A DNA stretch of 61,736 nt from Chromatiales bacterium. GTDB lineage: Bacteria > Pseudomonadota > Gammaproteobacteria > Thiohalomonadales > Thiohalomonadaceae. The position numbers and the translations under genes are program-made. This document shows, in pieces, positions 8,271 to 17,312 of the stretch. The notes under the pieces are model-generated. The model ran no database searches and had not been told where the DNA came from. It saw only the letters and a program-made list of their open reading frames with translations. Position 1 is the first letter of the stretch, and each line of letters opens with the position of its first letter. The DNA lies in the NCBI GenBank assembly GCA_029879245.1, contig JAOUQQ010000004.1, forward strand, positions 1 to 61,736, written 5' to 3'.

Positions 8271-10274
8271 TCAGTTGGCTTGCGCGCTACTGTGTTGACG
8301 CAGATCACCACACATTAGTTCAAATTCATGATCAAAGTCACTGCGCTCACGGTGCCCTGCTGCGGCAAGCAGGATGGTGGCGTGACCATCCTGCTCCTCG
8401 ATACGCAACCAGAGGCGACGGTGGTGAAGATAGAACATAAAGAAGACCCCCGCCATCAGCATCACACAGCCGAGGTAGACGATATTCTGCCCCGGTGCCC
8501 TGGCGATCTGCAGACCGGTCGCCTCCACGTGTTTGTACTCCTCCAGCTTGAGGAACATCGGCGAGCCGTAGGGGCCGAGCAGGGAGAAGGCGTTGAGGGC
8601 ATCGTCGAAGTACTGCGCCTGAGTCGCATCGACCCCCTCACTGAGATCGATACCCTCGCCCTGCAATAGCTCCACGTAGACCGAGCCGAGCAGCCCCTGC
8701 ACCAGTTTGATGTAGGAGGAGATCGCCTCGTTGTGCTTCTCCTCGGGCACCCTGCGCTCGGCAAGCTCTACCACCGCGTCGATACCCTCATTGATAAAGA
8801 GCTGCTGCAGCTCGACCAGCGAGGTGACAAAGTCGTTAAAGTTGGGATCCTCGGGTGTCATATCGAAGTCGCTCGTGGTCAGGCGGCGGGCGATGCGCTC
8901 GATTAACGCCCGATCACGGGCCAGGGTAAGAAAGCGCATAAAGCGGTTGATGCCCCCATCGCTATCGATCGGAATATGGAGGAAGCGGTACTCCTCCGCG
9001 GGGGTGTCACGCATGCCGCTTAGCAGGAAGTGGCGCCCCTCTACGCTTATCGGTACCTGGTAGTTAACGTACTCACGCGCCTCACCATTGGCGGCGCGCA
9101 GTTTGAAGATAACGCTGGGGCCGTAGTTGTGGAACTCTTTGCCGCTCCCCTCTTCGGCTGGGAAGACATTAAAGGGTTTGAAGTCAGTGACCTCGAGTGC
9201 GTAGTCGCCGCGCGGGGTGACAAGCTGGTTAGTCTCTTTGACCACCCCGTCGATCAGCAGCGGCTCGGCGTCGGGTTTGTCCAGTGACCACGCTTTGAGC
9301 TTTATCTCGGAACCGCCATCGGAAAAGCTTGCCTGGTAGATGGCGTAGCCCTTGTAGACCCAGGGGTGATTTACCTTGATGGTTTGGCGCAGAGGCTCTT
9401 TCTCATCGGGGTCGATGATAATAAGGTCACTCTCGAACGATTTGGGCATCCCCGAGGGGTAGTGCTCGATACGAAAATCCTCCAGTGCAACGGTGAAGGG
9501 GAGTTGCTGCAGCAGGTAGCCGTCACGAACCTGAAGAAAAACAAAATTGGCACGACTTCCCTCTGGGATCTCTACGCTGCCACGGAAAGAGCTGTTGTCG
9601 GTACCCAAAGTACTGTTAGCGGCAATTTCACTGACAGGGATATTTCTCTTCTCTATCTGAATCTCACCACGCATCTCCGCCAGCTTCAGCGGCAGGTTAC
9701 CGTCAATGGCACCACCGAGGCAGATCACCACGATGGAGAGGTGGGAGAGGATGTAGCCGAGTCGTCCAAGACCGCCGCGCATCGCTGCCACCATACGATA
9801 ACCGTCGTGCTGCTTGTGGCGTACCTGATAGCCGTGCTGTTGCAGTCGTGTCCCCAGTGTGGTGACAAGCACTTCGCCGGAGAGCTCGCTCTGCCACTCA
9901 TCACGGTGCTTGAAGGCGCGTAACGACTTCTCCTGCACATCGAGGCGAAAGTGGCGCATGTCGCGGATGATCGCCGGGGTATTACGGTAGACGCAGATGG
10001 TGGTAGAGATGAGCAGGAAGCCGAGCAGCAGCCAGAACCAGCCGGTACCGTAGATATCAAACAGGCCGAGGCCCTTGAACACCTCGAACCAGTAGGGACC
10101 GAATTTGATGATGTAGTCGTTATAGGGTTGGTTCTGCTGCAGTACGGTGCCGATGATGGCGGCGATGGCGATCACCACCAGCAGAGTGATCGCAAGATTC
10201 ATTGAGCCAAGAAACTCAATGAGGATGCTACCAAGGCTGCGGCGACGGCGCAGGGAGTGATCTGGTGGACTCAA
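8271..10274 (-). CDS. resB: System II cytochrome c maturation protein ResB
   Basis: A 667-residue ResB-family protein, partner of the adjacent CcsB. Three N-terminal membrane helices (about residues 25-45, 70-110 and 170-190) precede a large periplasmic domain of about 400 residues and a last helix near 600-620. The N-terminus has the family pattern EFLGSMNLAITLL. The periplasmic loop contains INHPWVYKG-like sequence (VNHPWVYKGYAIYQASF), typical of ResB. The first in-frame start is TTG at 10272-10274; the Shine-Dalgarno sequence is weak, so the exact start is uncertain, but it must lie before the first helix near 10202. It is longer than the ResB copies in the cytochrome region (340 and 553 residues). 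Confidence 0.9.
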   Translation of the reverse strand: MSPPDHSLRRRRSLGSILIEFLGSMNLAITLLVVIAIAAIIGTVLQQNQPYNDYIIKFGPYWFEVFKGLGLFDIYGTGWFWLLLGFLLISTTICVYRNTPAIIRDMRHFRLDVQEKSLRAFKHRDEWQSELSGEVLVTTLGTRLQQHGYQVRHKQHDGYRMVAAMRGGLGRLGYILSHLSIVVICLGGAIDGNLPLKLAEMRGEIQIEKRNIPVSEIAANSTLGTDNSSFRGSVEIPEGSRANFVFLQVRDGYLLQQLPFTVALEDFRIEHYPSGMPKSFESDLIIIDPDEKEPLRQTIKVNHPWVYKGYAIYQASFSDGGSEIKLKAWSLDKPDAEPLLIDGVVKETNQLVTPRGDYALEVTDFKPFNVFPAEEGSGKEFHNYGPSVIFKLRAANGEAREYVNYQVPISVEGRHFLLSGMRDTPAEEYRFLHIPIDSDGGINRFMRFLTLARDRALIERIARRLTTSDFDMTPEDPNFNDFVTSLVELQQLFINEGIDAVVELAERRVPEEKHNEAISSYIKLVQGLLGSVYVELLQGEGIDLSEGVDATQAQYFDDALNAFSLLGPYGSPMFLKLEEYKHVEATGLQIARAPGQNIVYLGCVMLMAGVFFMFYLHHRRLWLRIEEQDGHATILLAAAGHRERSDFDHEFELMCGDLRQHSSAQAN

Positions 10275-10370
10275 ATTTGTGTTACCGGCGGTTATCTTGA
10301 TGGACAGCGTTCACTGGATGTCACTCGATGATGAAAAGTGGCATCGAATGAAGGCTGTGGTACAAAGAAC

Positions 10371-10396
10371 AAAGGGCGGCCCGAGGACCGCCCTTT
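10371..10396 (-). terminator. Intrinsic terminator after the cytochrome c4 gene
   Basis: A perfect 9-bp inverted repeat (AAAGGGCGG / CCGCCCTTT) with an 8-base loop lies 27 bases downstream of the c4 stop on the minus strand. It is followed there by a T-rich stretch. It should end the c5-c4 transcript before resB. Confidence 0.75.
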
Positions 10397-10422
10397 ATCA
10401 CAATAACAACTGAGTGTCGTGC

Positions 10423-11028
10423 TTACTTCAACGCGTTGATGTAGGCAGCAACGGCCGCGATGTCTTTGTCGCTCATCCTGGCCGCGATGTCGCGCATCAT
10501 GCTGTTGGGGTCGTTAGCACGGGCACCGTTACGGAAGTCCTTCAAGGTCTTCTCGGTGTAGGCGGCGTTCTGACCACTCAGGGCGGGGAACTTGGCACCG
10601 GGGTTACCGGCACCACTAGGACCATGACAGGCCATACAGGCAGAAACGCCCTTGGCCTTGTCACCAGCTTCGTAGATCTTCTTACCAGCCGCTACGGCCT
10701 CTGCATCAGCAGAACCAACCGATTTCTCCTGGGTGGCGAAGTAGGCACCGATATCGGCCATATCTTCTTCACTCAGGGCACCAGCCATCCCCATCATGAT
10801 GGGATCCTGGCGAGTACCGGATTTGAAATCAGCCAGTTGCTGGGCAATGTAGGAGGCGTGCTGACCGGCCAGCTTGGGATAAGTCGGCGCAGTGGTGGCA
10901 CTGCCGGTTGCACCGTGGCAGCCTGCACATGCAGCAGTCTTGCCCTGACCAGCAGCGGCGTTACCCGCTGCGTGAACGGTGCTTGCGGCACCAAACATTA
11001 CCAAAGCGGCAAAAGCTAGTTTTTTCAT
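10423..11028 (-). CDS. Cytochrome c4, diheme
   Basis: A periplasmic, often membrane-attached electron carrier of 201 residues that feeds electrons to terminal oxidases. A signal peptide (MKKLAFAALVMFGAASTVHA) is followed by two similar class I cytochrome domains, each with one heme site (CAGCHG near residue 35 and CMACHG near 131) and a Met ligand in the MMGMAG and MMRD regions. The length and tandem-domain plan match c4. It lies 39 bases downstream of the c5 gene on the same strand and is probably co-transcribed with it. The same c4-c5-engB-polA order is known from pseudomonads. Confidence 0.93.
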   Translation of the reverse strand: MKKLAFAALVMFGAASTVHAAGNAAAGQGKTAACAGCHGATGSATTAPTYPKLAGQHASYIAQQLADFKSGTRQDPIMMGMAGALSEEDMADIGAYFATQEKSVGSADAEAVAAGKKIYEAGDKAKGVSACMACHGPSGAGNPGAKFPALSGQNAAYTEKTLKDFRNGARANDPNSMMRDIAARMSDKDIAAVAAYINALK

Positions 11029-11067
11029 CGGTTCCCCGTTTAGATTGTTGTTTGACCTCAGAAAGCC

Positions 11068-11382
11068 TTACTGGCTGTTAGAGACCATGTACTCAACAGC
11101 GGCATCAACGTCTGCGTCGGCGAGGTCGGCACGACCACCCTTGGCAGGCATGAAGCCGGCGTCACCCTTAAAACCCTCTCTGGCGTGCTGCTTCAGCATA
11201 TCCATGCCCTTGGCGATGCGCGCTGCCCAGGCGGCCTTGTCGCCAAGTTTGGGCGCACCGGCGGCACCGGTAGCGTGACAGGCGAAACAGGCGCTGTCAT
11301 AGGTGGCCTTGCCATCTGCCATGGCCTGACCGGAAATTGCGAAGCTGGCTGCAATGGCAGCGGCGATAATGCTCTTCTTCAT
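11068..11382 (-). CDS. Cytochrome c5 family protein, monoheme
   Basis: A 104-residue periplasmic monoheme cytochrome. The signal peptide ends at about QAMA-DG. The heme site CFACHATGAAGAP and the Met ligand in GFMPAKGG are typical of the c5/c-555 family, which contributes to high-potential electron transfer to oxidases. It is first in a two-gene unit with c4. It is divergent from engB, with 233 bases between them that should hold both promoters. Confidence 0.92.
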   Translation of the reverse strand: MKKSIIAAAIAASFAISGQAMADGKATYDSACFACHATGAAGAPKLGDKAAWAARIAKGMDMLKQHAREGFKGDAGFMPAKGGRADLADADVDAAVEYMVSNSQ

Positions 11383-11615
11383 TGTATAAACTCCTCGATG
11401 GAATTGATTATTCTCCCCCCCTGCCCATTACCTCAGACCGGTGGCGTTAAACATCATTAGTTATTCAGTTCAACCGACAGGCAGTTTGGTTCTGACCTGG
11501 CAGCGCGCATGTTACCATTGACCGCGCGACAGAGAAACCAAAATGGCCGACTTATATATCAGTTTTTCCTCATATAGGTCAATGTTAGTAAAACCCTTCC
11601 CGGAAGCCGTCGAAG

Positions 11616-12236
11616 ATGAGTGACAAGCAACGCAGGAACCCCTTCCGTCAGGCGCAGTTCTTCACCAGTGCCAACAAGATCAACCAGTTACCACCGGATG
11701 AGGGGGCAGAGGTGGCCTTCGCCGGGCGATCTAACGCGGGCAAGTCAACCGCGTTAAATGCCATTACCGATAACAGAACCCTGGCCAAGACCAGTAAGAC
11801 CCCGGGCCGCACCCAGCTAATCAACTTCTTCTCGCTGGATGAGTCGCACCATCTGGTGGACCTGCCCGGCTACGGCTATGCCAAGGTGCCGATGTCGGTA
11901 AAGCTGCACTGGCAGCAGGTACTCTCTACCTACCTGCAGCAGCGCCAGAGCCTGAAGGGGCTGGTGCTGCTGATGGATGTGCGCCATCCGTTAAAAGAGT
12001 ATGACCACCAGATGCTCGATTGGTGCCGTCATCAACAGATGCCGGTTCATATTTTATTAACCAAAGCAGACAAGCTGAAACGGGGAGCGGCCAGTCAGGC
12101 GTTGTTGCAGGTGCGCAAGGCGCTAAAAGAGGAGCACCCGCAGGCGACGGTACAGCTCTTCTCGGCCCCCGCTAAACAGGGGGTTGATGAGGCGCGACAC
12201 AAGCTGGAACAGTGGTTGGCAATTGCGGAGGAGTAG
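11616..12236 (+). CDS. engB: Ribosome biogenesis GTPase EngB (YihA/YsxC)
   Basis: An essential small GTPase (206 residues) that acts in assembly of the large ribosomal subunit. G motifs are all visible: G1 GRSNAGKST at about residue 37, the switch region [10 protein letters not shown] with the conserved G2 Thr, G3 [11 protein letters not shown], and G4 TKADKLKRG. The length matches the family. It faces the cytochrome c5 gene across a shared promoter region and is followed by the polA terminator and putative small RNA on the opposite strand. No separate terminator for engB itself was seen. Confidence 0.95.
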   Translation: MSDKQRRNPFRQAQFFTSANKINQLPPDEGAEVAFAGRSNAGKSTALNAITDNRTLAKTSKTPGRTQLINFFSLDESHHLVDLPGYGYAKVPMSVKLHWQQVLSTYLQQRQSLKGLVLLMDVRHPLKEYDHQMLDWCRHQQMPVHILLTKADKLKRGAASQALLQVRKALKEEHPQATVQLFSAPAKQGVDEARHKLEQWLAIAEE

Positions 12237-12246
12237 AGAGTGTTGG

Positions 12247-12293
12247 AAAAAAATGGCCCCGTCGGCGGAATTGGATACTTGCCGACGGGGCCA
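12247..12293 (-). terminator. Strong intrinsic terminator after polA / candidate sRNA
   Basis: A perfect 13-bp inverted repeat (TGGCCCCGTCGGC / GCCGACGGGGCCA, 12254-12266 and 12281-12293) has a 14-base loop. On the minus strand it is followed directly by seven T (12247-12253). On the plus strand no T run follows, so it serves the polA side and not engB. It lies about 130 bases beyond the polA stop, which leaves room for a separate small RNA. Confidence 0.88.
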
Positions 12294-12405
12294 AGAGTGA
12301 ACCGGCCCTTGGGGGAAAACCGGACACCAATATGCCCGTTAAGGAGTCAAACGGGACAGTGCTTCAACACTGTACTGGTGTGACTATGGTCGAAGAAAAA
12401 GGTTC
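12247..12405 (-). ncRNA. Candidate small RNA in the polA-engB gap (position of Spot 42 / ErsA)
   Basis: The gap between polA and engB carries, on the polA strand, a series of hairpins: ACAGTG/CACTGT (6 bp, 6-base loop), then CCCGTT/AACGGG (6 bp, 9-base loop), a CCGG/CCGG pair closing a C-rich stretch, and a strong terminator. In enterobacteria the Spot 42 RNA gene (spf), and in Pseudomonas aeruginosa the ErsA RNA gene, occupy exactly this position. The presence of a U-rich stretch near the 5' side and an unpaired C-rich segment is compatible with an Hfq-dependent regulator. No good promoter was recognised, so the 5' end is a guess, and it could instead be a structured polA 3' UTR. The conserved position and hairpins are seen; function is inference. 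Confidence 0.5.
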
Positions 12406-12421
12406 ACTCGATATACAACGC

Positions 12422-15127
12422 TCAGTGAGCCTCATCCCAGTTGGCACCCACCCCCGCCTCCACCAGTAGCGGCACCCGCAGCTCGGCGGCGGCCGACATC
12501 AGCTCGATGATCCTGAGTTTTGCCTTCTCCACGCGATCATCAGGCAGCTCAAACACCAGCTCGTCGTGCACCTGCATCACCATCTTGATCTCCGGCTCGT
12601 CCTGCAGCCAGCCATCCACCGCCAGCATCGCCCGCTTGATGATATCGGCGGCAGTACCCTGCATCGGGGCATTGATCGCGGTGCGCTCGGCGTACTGGCG
12701 GCGCTGGCCGTTGCTTGAGTTGATGTCGGGGATGTAGAGGCGACGGCCGAACACCGTCTCCACGTAGCCCTGCTCCTTCGCCTGCTCGCGGGTGGCGTCC
12801 ATATAGGCCTTCACCCCGGGGTAGCGGGCGAAGTAGAGGTTCACATACTCCTGAGCGGCTGCGCGGTCGATATCCAGCTGTTTTGCCAGGCCGAAGGCCG
12901 ACATGCCATAGATAAGACCGAAGTTGATCGCCTTGGCACTGCGACGCTGCTCGGATGTCACCTCGGCCAGCGGTGTCTCAAACACCTCGGCGGCGGTGGC
13001 ACGGTGGACATCCTCCCCGGCGGCGAAGGCGTTAAGCAGCCCCTCATCACCCGAGAGGTGGGCCATAATGCGCAACTCGATCTGCGAGTAGTCAGCGGCG
13101 AGGATGCAGTGACCCGGCGGGGCGATGAAGGCCTGGCGGATCCGTCGTCCCTCCTCGGAGCGCACCGGGATATTCTGCAGGTTGGGGTCGGAGGAGGATA
13201 ACCGCCCGGTGGCCGCCACCGCCTGGTGGTAGGAGGTATGGACACGCCCGGTGTGAGGGCTCACCATCAAGGGAAGCTTGTCGGTATAGGTCGATTTGAG
13301 TTTCGACATCGAGCGGTGCTCAAGGATCAGCCGTGGCAACGGGTAGTCCTGCGCCAGTTCGCTCAGCACCTCCTCGGCGGTGGAGGGCGCCCCCTTGGGG
13401 GTCTTCTTCAATACCGGCAGTTGCAAGCGATCGAACAGGATCTCCTGGATCTGCTTCGGCGAGGCGAGGTTAAACGGCCCGCCCGCCTCCTCGTGGGCGG
13501 CGGTCTCGATCTCCACCATCTTCTGCGCCAGTTCACCGCTCTGCTGCTGCAGCATTCCGGCATCGATCAGCACCCCGTTGCGTTCGATGTGTGACAACAC
13601 AGAGAGTAGCGGTACCTCCACACCTTTATATAGATTGGCCAGGTCGGGGATCTCCTCCAGCCTCGGCCACAGTGTCTGGTGCAGGCGCAGGGTGATGTCG
13701 GCATCTTCGGCGGCGTAGGGGGCTGCCTGCTCCAACGCCACCTCGTTAAAGCCGATCTGCTTCGCTCCTTTGCCCGCCACCTCCTCATATTTAATGGTCT
13801 TGTGGCCCAGGTACTTGAGCGACAGGGAGTCCATGTCGTGGCGGGTGGCGGTAGAGTCGAGCACGTAAGACTGCAGCATCGTGTCGTGGGCGATGCCGCG
13901 TAGGGTAATGCCGTAGTTGGCCAGCACGCTCATATCGTATTTGAGGTTCTGCCCCACCTTGGGGTGCTCCGTGCTCTCCAGCAGCGGCTTTAGCCTTGCC
14001 AGCACCTCGTCACGCGGCAACTGTACCGGGGCACCGGGGTAGTTGTGGGCGAGCGGCAGATAGGCCGCCCTGCCCGCCTCGATAGAGAAACTGAGGCCGA
14101 CGATGGCGGCGTCCATGTAGTCGAGGCTGGTGGTCTCGCTGTCGAAGGCGAAGAGTGGGGCTTGTTGCAGTTGGTCTAGCCATGCGTCGAACTGCGACCA
14201 CTCCAGGATAGTTTCGTAGTCGGCCTCGGTGAGGGCTGCGGTTGAGTCCGCATTGTCTTCATCGGCGGTACCAGCCAGCTCAGCCAACCAGCTCTTGAAC
14301 TCCATCTCGCTGTAGTACTGTTTCAGGACAGTGCTATCGGCGGGATTGAGTTGTAAATTGGCCGGCCCCTGCTCAAGTGGTACATCACACTTGATAGTCA
14401 CCAGTACTCGTGAGAGGGCGAGTTGCCCTGATTGAATGGTTTCTCGCAGGTACTCACCTACCTTGCCTTTAATATCATCGGCAGCGGCGATTATGGCATC
14501 GAGCGAACCGTACTGCTGCAGCCACTTGGCGGCCGTCTTCGGCCCACACTTGGGCACACCCGGTACGTTGTCCGAGGTGTCACCGATCAGGGCGAGGTAA
14601 TCGATGATCTGCTCCGGCCTCACACCAAACTTCTCTTCCACCCCATCCACATCCATCACGGTGTCGGTCATGGTGTTGACCAGGGTGATGTGGTCACTGA
14701 CCAACTGGGCGATATCCTTATCCCCCGTCGATATCAGTACCGGCATCCCCTGCGCCTCGGCCTGCCGCGCCAGGGTACCGATCACATCATCGGCCTCCAC
14801 CCCCTCGACCATCAACAGTGGGAACCCCATCGCCTTGACCATCGCATGGATTGGTGCAATCTGGCTGCACAGCTCCTGTGGCATCGGTGGGCGGTGTGCC
14901 TTGTAGTCGGCAAACAGATCATCGCGAAAGGTCTTGCCCCTGGCATCGAATACCACGGCTACACGTTCAGGTGAGTAGTCGTTGAGCAGGCGGCGCAGCA
15001 TATTGATCACCCCATAGGCGGCGCCGGTTGGTTCTCCCCGTGAGTTAGTGAGTGCTGGCATCGCGTGAAAGGCACGATAGAGGTAGGAGGAGCCGTCTAC
15101 CAGAACGAGTGGAGTTGTCTCAGACAT
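12422..15127 (-). CDS. polA: DNA polymerase I
   Basis: A 901-residue repair and Okazaki-fragment polymerase. The order is a 5'-3' exonuclease domain (about 1-290, with [11 protein letters not shown] and GDTSDNVPG), a 3'-5' exonuclease domain (about 310-490) and the polymerase domain (to the end). Proofreading looks intact: [10 protein letters not shown] supplies Asp and Glu, QNLKYDMSV an Asp, and [11 protein letters not shown] another. Polymerase motifs A (DYSQIELR), B ([10 protein letters not shown]) and C (QVHDELV) are present. I chose the ATG at 15125-15127, which puts [22 protein letters not shown] at the start as in homologues; an upstream start would add 15 unusual residues. In related genomes its neighbour is the DUF2782-thrB pair, here displaced by 26 kb. 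Confidence 0.96.
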   Translation of the reverse strand: MSETTPLVLVDGSSYLYRAFHAMPALTNSRGEPTGAAYGVINMLRRLLNDYSPERVAVVFDARGKTFRDDLFADYKAHRPPMPQELCSQIAPIHAMVKAMGFPLLMVEGVEADDVIGTLARQAEAQGMPVLISTGDKDIAQLVSDHITLVNTMTDTVMDVDGVEEKFGVRPEQIIDYLALIGDTSDNVPGVPKCGPKTAAKWLQQYGSLDAIIAAADDIKGKVGEYLRETIQSGQLALSRVLVTIKCDVPLEQGPANLQLNPADSTVLKQYYSEMEFKSWLAELAGTADEDNADSTAALTEADYETILEWSQFDAWLDQLQQAPLFAFDSETTSLDYMDAAIVGLSFSIEAGRAAYLPLAHNYPGAPVQLPRDEVLARLKPLLESTEHPKVGQNLKYDMSVLANYGITLRGIAHDTMLQSYVLDSTATRHDMDSLSLKYLGHKTIKYEEVAGKGAKQIGFNEVALEQAAPYAAEDADITLRLHQTLWPRLEEIPDLANLYKGVEVPLLSVLSHIERNGVLIDAGMLQQQSGELAQKMVEIETAAHEEAGGPFNLASPKQIQEILFDRLQLPVLKKTPKGAPSTAEEVLSELAQDYPLPRLILEHRSMSKLKSTYTDKLPLMVSPHTGRVHTSYHQAVAATGRLSSSDPNLQNIPVRSEEGRRIRQAFIAPPGHCILAADYSQIELRIMAHLSGDEGLLNAFAAGEDVHRATAAEVFETPLAEVTSEQRRSAKAINFGLIYGMSAFGLAKQLDIDRAAAQEYVNLYFARYPGVKAYMDATREQAKEQGYVETVFGRRLYIPDINSSNGQRRQYAERTAINAPMQGTAADIIKRAMLAVDGWLQDEPEIKMVMQVHDELVFELPDDRVEKAKLRIIELMSAAAELRVPLLVEAGVGANWDEAH

Positions 15128-15261
15128 GGTGTTGTGTTTCATCATAGTTGTAAGGGGGTGAGGATAAACCAAAGCCGATAAAGAGTGTAAACAGGTTAAT
15201 TAAGTAGTTAATAAATTAATAATTATCTTTATAATCATAATCTTATACTTCACCATTTATA

Positions 15262-15290
15262 TTGACTTCCCAATTTAGAGAAGGTTTAAT
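15262..15290 (+). promoter_or_regulatory. Candidate sigma-70 promoter for the cytochrome region
   Basis: TTGACT at 15262-15267 and TTTAAT at 15285-15290 are separated by 17 bases, matching the sigma-70 consensus at 9 or 10 of 12 positions. They lie in the AT-rich gap between polA and the first cytochrome gene, about 145 bases before its start. The rest of this 307-base gap (15128-15434) holds an AT-rich block at 15195-15250, the palindrome at 15349-15360, and no gene that I can see. Confidence 0.5.
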
Positions 15291-15348
15291 CTGTTAAAGC
15301 CTTACAAAAGTACGGGTTATATTGTAGTGAAATGCTGGGTTATATGAA

Positions 15349-15360
15349 CCAGTGCACTGG
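15349..15360. promoter_or_regulatory. 12-bp palindrome, possible operator
   Basis: CCAGTGCACTGG is a perfect 12-bp palindrome about 60 bases downstream of the candidate promoter and 75 bases before the first cytochrome start. Its position suits an operator or transcript-leader site. No known regulator is recognised from it. Confidence 0.3.
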
Positions 15361-15434
15361 GCAGGCAGGGTGACAACATACGCTATCTCTGCCGTCGAAG
15401 TAACAGCTCCTTGAGAGCAATGAAGGGGGAGTCA

Positions 15435-16169
15435 ATGATAAATCAAATTAGACTATTAACCGCGCTTTCGCTCGGGTTATTCGTTCTTGGCGGTAGTGCT
15501 GTAGCCGGTGTGGTGGGTTCGGCGCACGACCTGACCACGATAAACGCCAATACCAATCAGGTGTGTGTCTTCTGTCACACCCCCCACGGTTCGGACTCTA
15601 CGGTGACAGCAGCACCGTTGTGGAATAAAGCACTGCCTACCGATACCTATACCGAGTACAGCAGCTCCACCATGGATGGCACCGCCAGCCTGACCAATAG
15701 CGTCTCGCTCGCCTGTCTCTCCTGTCACGATGGTGCCAACGCGGTGGATACCGTTATCAACGCCCCGACCTCGGTTACCAAGACCTACAACTACACTGCG
15801 GGGGGGGCTGTCATCGGTGGTGTTGCAGGTACCAATATGGCTACTACCAACCCGGTACCGGCAGTGGCGGGTGATGCGGCCTCACTGCAGAACGACCACC
15901 CGGTCAGTACACCGTATGGCGGCGGCGGTGCAGCTTTTGGGGCTAACGTAGCAGCTGGCGCCACCACTGACCCTGCTTTTACCGCAGTAGTAGGTTCTGG
16001 GGGGGCGACGGGTACGAGTAAGGTAGGTGTGTTGCCGCTCTACAACAAAGGTGATGTGGCCTTCGTTGAGTGTGCCTCCTGTCACGACCCACACGATAAC
16101 ACCAATGTGCCCTTCCTGCGTGTCAGTAGTGCCTCAAGCGCCATATGCACAACCTGTCACGTTAAATAA
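15435..16169 (+). CDS. Tetraheme cytochrome c, secreted (doubled-CXXCH / OmcE-like plan)
   Basis: A 244-residue protein with a signal peptide (MINQIRLLTALSLGLFVLGG..AVA) and four heme sites: CVFCH, CLSCH, CASCH and CTTCH. The N-terminal module reads VVGSAHDL.., CVFCHTPH, PLWN, YTEY, CLSCHDG and LQNDHPVS. The same string of motifs recurs in the 11-heme protein at 24637 and the pentaheme protein at 38458. The spacing and size resemble secreted tetraheme cytochromes of the type that polymerise in Geobacter (OmcE), but polymer formation is inference. I chose the ATG at 15435, with GGGGGAG just upstream, over an ATG 15 bases earlier. An intrinsic terminator follows at 16190-16223, so it may be made in excess over the genes behind it. 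Confidence 0.85.
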   Translation: MINQIRLLTALSLGLFVLGGSAVAGVVGSAHDLTTINANTNQVCVFCHTPHGSDSTVTAAPLWNKALPTDTYTEYSSSTMDGTASLTNSVSLACLSCHDGANAVDTVINAPTSVTKTYNYTAGGAVIGGVAGTNMATTNPVPAVAGDAASLQNDHPVSTPYGGGGAAFGANVAAGATTDPAFTAVVGSGGATGTSKVGVLPLYNKGDVAFVECASCHDPHDNTNVPFLRVSSASSAICTTCHVK

Positions 16170-16189
16170 GTAAAATCTTGATTGCAGAC

Positions 16190-16223
16190 AGGGCTCGTCT
16201 CCGCAAGGGGGTGAGCCCTTTTT
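16190..16223 (+). terminator. Intrinsic terminator after the tetraheme cytochrome gene
   Basis: AGGGCTC at 16190-16196 pairs with GAGCCCT at 16213-16219, followed by TTTT. The loop is 16 bases. It lies 21 bases after the stop and separates the tetraheme gene from the PPIase gene. Confidence 0.75.
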
Positions 16224-16282
16224 CACCTTTGCAGTAAGGCCCCATACGTTGCGGAGGCCGATAACAATAAGTCGAGGCAACT

Positions 16283-17260
16283 GTGGTCCGTATCTCTATT
16301 CTCACATTACTGTTCGCCCTTGGTCTCTCCTGTGCAATAGCAGACGATACTAGCTTATCCGATAACTCGACCTTTGCCGTGGTAAATGGGGAGTCGATAA
16401 GTGCAGAGAGATATCTAATAGAGCTTAGCCGTGGCATGCGTCAACGCTTCTACCACGGCAATATCCCCGCCGAGCAGCTTGCACAATTTAGACAGGAGAT
16501 AGCCGATCGCCTGATCGACGAAACGCTCCTGCTGCAGGAGGCTGGGCGCAGGGGGGTTGAGGCGGATCATAAGGAGGTAGAGCAGCAGCTAGAGCAGTAT
16601 GAAAAGCGATATGCGGGTAGTGAACAGTGGCAGTCACGGCGCGGGACACTGATGCCGCAGTTGCGTGAAGAGCTTGAAGGTAAGAGCAGACTTTCACGCA
16701 TCAGGGAACATTTGAAAGAGACAGGTCCCATTAGCAGAAAGGCTGCCATGCAATACTATCGGGCCAATCCCGATAAATTCACCTCACCAGAGAGACGAAA
16801 GATCTCGCTCATCCTGCTTAAGGTTGACCCCTCCTCGCCAGCAAGCTCGTGGGATAACGCCCGTAGTGAGGGGGCCGCACTGGTGGCGAGGATCAAGGGT
16901 GGTGAGTCGTTTGCGGAACTGGCAAAGCTCCACTCCGCTGATGGTGCCTCGGCGAGCAAAGGGGGGGACATGGGATTTCTGCATAAGGGGATGCTGGCGG
17001 AGAGTGTTGAGTCAGCCATTGAGCAGTTAAAGGAGGGGGAGACTTCAGCGCCCATCACCACGCTGCAGGGTATTGTCGTTGTCAGACTGGAGAAGCGTCT
17101 TGGTGCACAGCTGAACAGTTTTGACACGGTTGAAGAGCGCGCCGTCGCACTAGTGAAAAGGGAGAGGGCGGAACAGCAGTATCTGATGGCAATGGGTGAA
17201 CTCAGAAAAGGTGCATCGTTAAAGGTAAACAATGGGTTGATCGAACAGAGACAGCCTTGA
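16283..17260 (+). CDS. Periplasmic parvulin-type peptidyl-prolyl isomerase (SurA/PpiC-like)
   Basis: A 325-residue chaperone/isomerase with a signal peptide (ends near SCAIA-DD), a helical SurA-type N-terminal region (about 25-165) containing FAVVNGESIS and ADRLIDETLLLQEA, and one parvulin domain (about 170-270) with ISLILLKVD, SFAELAKLHS and GGDMGFLHKG. SurA-like proteins keep outer-membrane proteins soluble in the periplasm and assist barrel assembly. The start is GTG at 16283 with GAGG six bases upstream. The gene directly precedes a beta-barrel gene, so it probably serves that barrel; isomerases also accompany some porin-cytochrome conduit operons. Only one parvulin domain is seen, against two in E. 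coli SurA. Confidence 0.87.
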   Translation: MVRISILTLLFALGLSCAIADDTSLSDNSTFAVVNGESISAERYLIELSRGMRQRFYHGNIPAEQLAQFRQEIADRLIDETLLLQEAGRRGVEADHKEVEQQLEQYEKRYAGSEQWQSRRGTLMPQLREELEGKSRLSRIREHLKETGPISRKAAMQYYRANPDKFTSPERRKISLILLKVDPSSPASSWDNARSEGAALVARIKGGESFAELAKLHSADGASASKGGDMGFLHKGMLAESVESAIEQLKEGETSAPITTLQGIVVVRLEKRLGAQLNSFDTVEERAVALVKRERAEQQYLMAMGELRKGASLKVNNGLIEQRQP

Positions 17261-17312
17261 CGCTCTGCTGCCAGTGCTAAATGAGCCACAACCGCTAGAG
17301 TGGAAAACGGTA

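Noticed and set aside
7541-8440. Open frame of about 300 codons antisense to ccsB
   Set aside because: The opposite strand encodes a clear WWD maturation protein; the antisense translation is low-complexity and unlike any protein.
12247-12293. Hairpin as the terminator of engB
   Set aside because: The T run is only on the minus-strand side; on the plus strand the stem is followed by CCAAGAG.
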